Source: Bolinopsis microptera
Lineage: Eukaryota > Ctenophora > Tentaculata > Lobata > Bolinopsidae
Assembly (NCBI RefSeq): GCF_026151205.1
Contig: NC_087074.1
Span: forward strand, 11,947,182-12,011,181
Length of the DNA stretch: 64,000 nucleotides
Direction of reading: 5' to 3'
The notes under the pieces were generated by a model. It saw only the letters and a program-made list of their open reading frames with translations. It made no database searches and was not told where the DNA came from. Numbering within the stretch: position 1 is the stretch's first letter; every line of letters starts with the position of its first letter. The translations under genes and the position numbers were made by a program. Positions 61,001-64,000 of this stretch are shown in pieces.

Positions 61001-61418
61001 ATATGTAAATATGTCTGTAACCACTACGATTTCTGAAACCATAGAGGAGGCTTCATGGGAACTCATGAAAGTATCAGACTTGAGAATTTGCAAATGAGTC
61101 AAGCCAATATTTCCTTGACGTTTTTGGATTCCTAATTGATAAAAAACCTAACAAGTCTTTTTAAAATGCCCCTGCCTTAGTTTGGTATGCTCGAGGAATT
61201 CCCATCTGAGATTATTCTAGTGAGTGAACACATATTTTCAGGTTTCCCTGTGTTTTCAAAAGGTTGCAGCCCAAGTGTTAGGCTTCAAACTTACCAAACA
61301 AGAAGTTGAAAGCCAGCAGACGGTTGTCCGTGCTGAGATCGTGAAATATTCCAACCTCGAGCCGCCCCGGTCCGCAGCCAGCAATCAGCAGCGCAGTGCA
61401 ATGTGTTCCATACAATAG
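49963..61418 (+). CDS. RAB28: RAB28 small GTPase, complete
   Basis: Five exons in phase: 49963-50043, 59742-59927, 60070-60193, 60398-60501, 61242-61418; about 223 residues (human 221). Exon 1 gives [20 protein letters not shown] and the P-loop GDGASGK. Exon 2 gives [32 protein letters not shown] and WDIGGQT (RAB28 typical, where most Rabs have WDTAGQE). Exon 3 has [19 protein letters not shown] and ALVGNK; exon 4 VDLDHLRAV and SSHFISART; exon 5 [13 protein letters not shown] and the C-terminal CSIQ, a CAAX box expected to be farnesylated like human CAVQ. RAB28 works in ciliary and photoreceptor membrane trafficking in animals studied. G1, G3, G4 (GNKxD as GNKVD) are intact. Intron 1 is 9.7 kb and hosts a secreted-protein gene on the other strand plus nested transposons. 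Confidence 0.95.
52486..52802 (+). mobile_element. Non-autonomous Helitron, copy 2
   Basis: Starts TCTTACTATATATAAAGCGA, ends GGGTTACTGCTAG before T; same internal sequence as copy 1. It sits inside the inverted copy of the 48.2-kb repeat, which lies in the left arm of the 4.1-kb TIR element. Comparison with 49012-49045 shows the uninterrupted site, so the exact ends can be set within two or three bases. Confidence 0.85.
52803..53000. repeat. Inverted copy of the 48.2-kb interspersed repeat
   Basis: Reverse complement of 48197-48386 with few changes (for example GCAATATAAGTTGCTTAATG and AATTAATTCGGCTGAACCAA). With 52460-52485 it brackets Helitron copy 2. Confidence 0.85.
56998..59321 (-). 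CDS. Secreted cysteine-rich protein with repeated WCQY/GITQ/YTLR module, nested in RAB28 intron 1
   Basis: Four exons in phase: 59321-58927, 58799-58715, 58316-58086, 57099-56998; about 270 residues. The N terminus [20 protein letters not shown] is a clear signal peptide. It is followed by a basic, cysteine-containing region ([25 protein letters not shown]). Two modules then follow. Module 1: [60 protein letters not shown]. Module 2: [56 protein letters not shown]. Exon borders fall after GITQ in both, so each module spans two exons. I recognise a style seen in invertebrate extracellular proteins (CxxxxxCxGITxxxxxxxYTLRxG) but cannot name the domain. Intron 3 carries the poly-G bounded element 57168-58014. 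Confidence 0.8.
57447..57511 (+). other. tRNA-like SINE head
   Basis: GGTTGGTTAGAACGCC resembles an A box and GAGTTCGAATCCC a B box of RNA polymerase III promoters, 40 nt apart. The outer ends GGTAGGT and TGTCTGCC can pair. The anticodon stem does not pair well and the length is 65 nt, so this is a decayed tRNA-derived SINE, not a tRNA gene. Confidence 0.5.
57643..57701. repeat. 59-bp hairpin, 28-bp arms
   Basis: Left arm 57643-57670 (AGTCTCGGGCGAAGAAAG.. CGGTACAC), loop AGT, right arm 57674-57701, with 27 of 28 positions paired. Located 3' of the SINE head. The size is in the range of a short foldback RNA. Confidence 0.9.
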
Positions 61419-64000
61419 TATGACATTTGGATGTAGATGAGCCCGACAACATTTCTGGAGAAAAGAAAGCCCTAACAAGCATTGTCACGTGGTCAGAACG
61501 TGATCAGAACTGATCTACTCAGTAAACTAGACTATCAAATTGTGGCGAGAAAAGATATTATAGTGAGAGTGTTGTTGGAAGGTTTCGGGGGTTTGTATTT
61601 AGATCTTTGTATTTGTATATTTGTGAAGAATGCTAGTATGTCAGTTGGAAGTGGCGGTAGTTTACTGATGTCTGTTCGGGGAGTAATAGGTAACGACCTG
61701 CTGGACTTTCCTTTGTGGAAATTACAAATGATTTTATTAAAAAATAGCTATGATTGCTATTCGGACAATTAACACATCGTTTTAAAACTGTGAATTTTCC
61801 CGGCGACTAAAAACATGATACAAAAAACATCATGCTGAAGTACTGATTTACTAAAAGTCTAAATTTGAGAAGTATGTTTTATTTTAACATGTTGCTTACT
61901 CATGTTGTATTGTCTTGATTTGAATCCTGGTGGCGTTAAAATTTCATTATTTCATTTCTGTGATATCAGATCGTTATTTTTGTCAAAGCTAATTGTCTGA
62001 CACGAACTTACTTCTTATTTCCGTTTACAACTCATTCTTATCTGAGTGGAATCACCAAAAGCCGTAAAAGCTTCGAATGTCAAATCATGTTGGTGTTAAG
62101 TTATTTATTTTAAAAATATGTGTGGGATTCCGGCTATAAAGGTTATAATGATTTACTTTGAGCAAATGCATTTATTTCATAAGCGGTAATTTTGGTAGAC
62201 AGATCGTTTCTGTGGCATTAATTCTTAGTGATTGCTACCGTCGCACCGGTATCAGTTCACACATAACGGAGCGGACCCGCCCTGCTTTTGCAACATAAAA
62301 CCTTCGGCTGTACCGAACTTGATATCACTTTCATTTGTGAGTTGTTTGATCCAAGATATATAAATTATTCAGATTTATTTGTTCACCGAAATCATCACCA
62401 TTTCATTTCTTGTTCTGCAATTTCATTTTATGTTTCCTGAATTTCCATGAAGGAAACACTTTCCTAGTACACTTTCCTAGTACACTTTCCTAGTACACTT
62501 TCCTCATTGCACGCTTTACCAAAAACAATCCCACAATTGACAGCATCCCAAATCTCTCTGAAAACGAGTCCCTAGATCTAGGAGCCTCTAGATCCAAGAG
62601 TCTCTAGTTCTAGGAATTTATAAATGTAAGTTTCTCCAGTTCTAGGAGTCTGCAATAGTCTCCAGATCTAAGAGTCTCTAGATTAATTCCTTATTCATAT
62701 TATTGGTATACTGTTTTGACAGTCGTTGTTGTCGTCGTCTGCTGCATCACGCTGAACGTTGCCACAATGTGACTTAAGATGCTACTGTCTCCATAGGGGT
62801 CATCTTCCGACTATATCCTGTATTATTGGAAGTTCGCTCTGAAAATGAGAGTCAGTGTTATGATATCTGCAGTTCCTCCAAACATTGGAGCCCTATACAA
62901 TGGATGAAGTTAAAATTGCCAATACTCCAGCATATGACGCAACCCTTCCTTCTTCACCGTCTGTCTCAAGATAACAACAATAGCTGATACTATGTCCCTT
63001 AGTCTGTAATAATGGATAAAACTGCAGCAGCCAACTTCATAATGCTATAGTTCTTTATCAAGAGATTTTAAGTTTACCAATGCTTGTTAGTTGTTACAGA
63101 TAGTATTGGCCAGCCTAGATAATATAGATTTGTATAAATGTTTGAGGTATCTCGTTCGATCGAAAATCAAGCAGGATAGGGAGCTTACATCATCTGTATA
63201 ATTAATCTACATGTTATAAAAGGACAACCATTCTCTCGATATATTTAAATTTCGTCGAGAAGAAAATTCCGATCTTATCTGTCCTCATGCAATTCTGGTG
63301 CGATTACTCCAGCTTCTTCTTCGGTGCTATGTTAAGATATTTATTCATGGTGTCATGCTTGAACGTAGGCTGTCTCTGTCTAGTATACATTGGACAGTTG
63401 AATAGATATTCGACTGTCGCTATTGCTTCATTGCTTGACAGTCAGTTTCAACTGGCATACGGTTGCACTGAATTTTATACGTATTTGGAACGCGCTGCGC
63501 GTTAAATATGATGAAAACAAATGTTGTTTGTTCGCAGTGTGACAAAAATATTTTAATTTATTTATTATTTATTTTGGCCAGTTACACCTGCGACATATGA
63601 CAAAAAGTGATTGATTGCAGATTAAGGAAAATAAGAATATCGACTTGACTCGTTTGAAACAACATGGATGAAAGTTTCGTCTTTTGATCACGAAGTTTGG
63701 TCTTCACACAGATTTCATCATTTTGACTCTACAAAGCCTCTCAATTTTCGTAACCCCTGCTCCCCAGACCACATCGTCTCATTCTCAAGGTTTTAACGAT
63801 AATGTCCAAAACCCTCACTTTCATCCGAATGAGTTATTCTTCGCATGGCTAGTACTCATGATCAACAATTTGCAGCTGTACAAGTGGTGTACTTAGATGG
63901 CTTATAAAGAAAGTTTCAGCATCGAGAGGAGATACGAATACATGATACATCCGTTAACTTGATCGGCCGAGCAGGATCTTCAACCGGTATCTTAATCGAA
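61419..64000. other. Downstream of RAB28, no gene recognised
   Basis: Holds the RAB28 3' UTR, but no clear AATAAA was picked near it. Four tandem copies of ACACTTTCCTAGT lie at 62466-62505, and a degenerate repeat of TCTAGATCTAGGAGTC words at 62570-62690. Open frames of 60-96 codons (for example 61482-61772, 63287-63505) have no recognisable feature. Confidence 0.4.

Overview
The window is nuclear DNA of an animal, probably a marine invertebrate; the phylum cannot be fixed from the sequence alone. Evidence: spliced genes with GT..AG introns, several metazoan gene families (ABCC transporter, NUDT14, a ZDHHC14/18-type palmitoyltransferase, RAB28), many non-LTR retrotransposon remains, Helitrons, MITEs and minisatellites, and short TTAGGG-type telomere-like tracts. 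Exon boundaries given here were read by hand from splice sites, phase continuity and family similarity. No transcript or alignment was available.

Left third (1-25 kb), gene-bearing. The 3' end of an ABCC-type transporter gene (+, 338-2180) has a nucleotide-binding domain in which nearly every ATPase motif is lost. It converges on a complete five-exon NUDT14 gene (-, 3196-5164). Next comes a ZDHHC14/18-like palmitoyltransferase (-, about 6.7-21.3 kb). Its introns hold minisatellites, a Helitron and an intronless 159-codon ORF. A small three-exon gene for an unrecognised 82-residue, single-pass membrane protein follows (-, 24381-24947).

Middle (25-49.7 kb), essentially a transposon graveyard. 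It holds fragments of at least five non-LTR elements, including one long open RT frame at 46.6-48.0 kb. A 3.2-kb polypurine GGA tract is bounded by poly-G and poly-C. There is a TTAA-flanked MITE family, and remains of a transposase plus a C48 (Ulp1-like) protease that appear split by a FLYWCH-bearing TIR element, itself split by a LINE with a visible 10-bp target duplication. A perfect 100-bp palindrome, a 0.93-kb tandem duplication, and a roughly 102-bp repeat made of successive hairpins complete the region.

Right third (50-64 kb). A complete five-exon RAB28 gene (+, 49963-61418) has a 9.7-kb first intron. That intron contains a LINE on the opposite strand, broken by a 4.1-kb long-TIR element which carries a further repeat that itself carries a Helitron. 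It also contains a complete four-exon gene on the opposite strand for a secreted, cysteine-rich protein with a repeated WCQY/GITQ/YTLR module (56998-59321). After RAB28 nothing coding was recognised.

The host genes look independent of one another (a Golgi/vesicle lipid-modifying enzyme, a ciliary small GTPase, a nucleotide-sugar hydrolase, a transporter). I see no operon-like or pathway grouping. The most unusual material is the degenerate transporter domain, the splice-donor-bearing minisatellite in the ZDHHC gene, the multi-hairpin repeat, the perfect palindrome and the deep transposon nesting.
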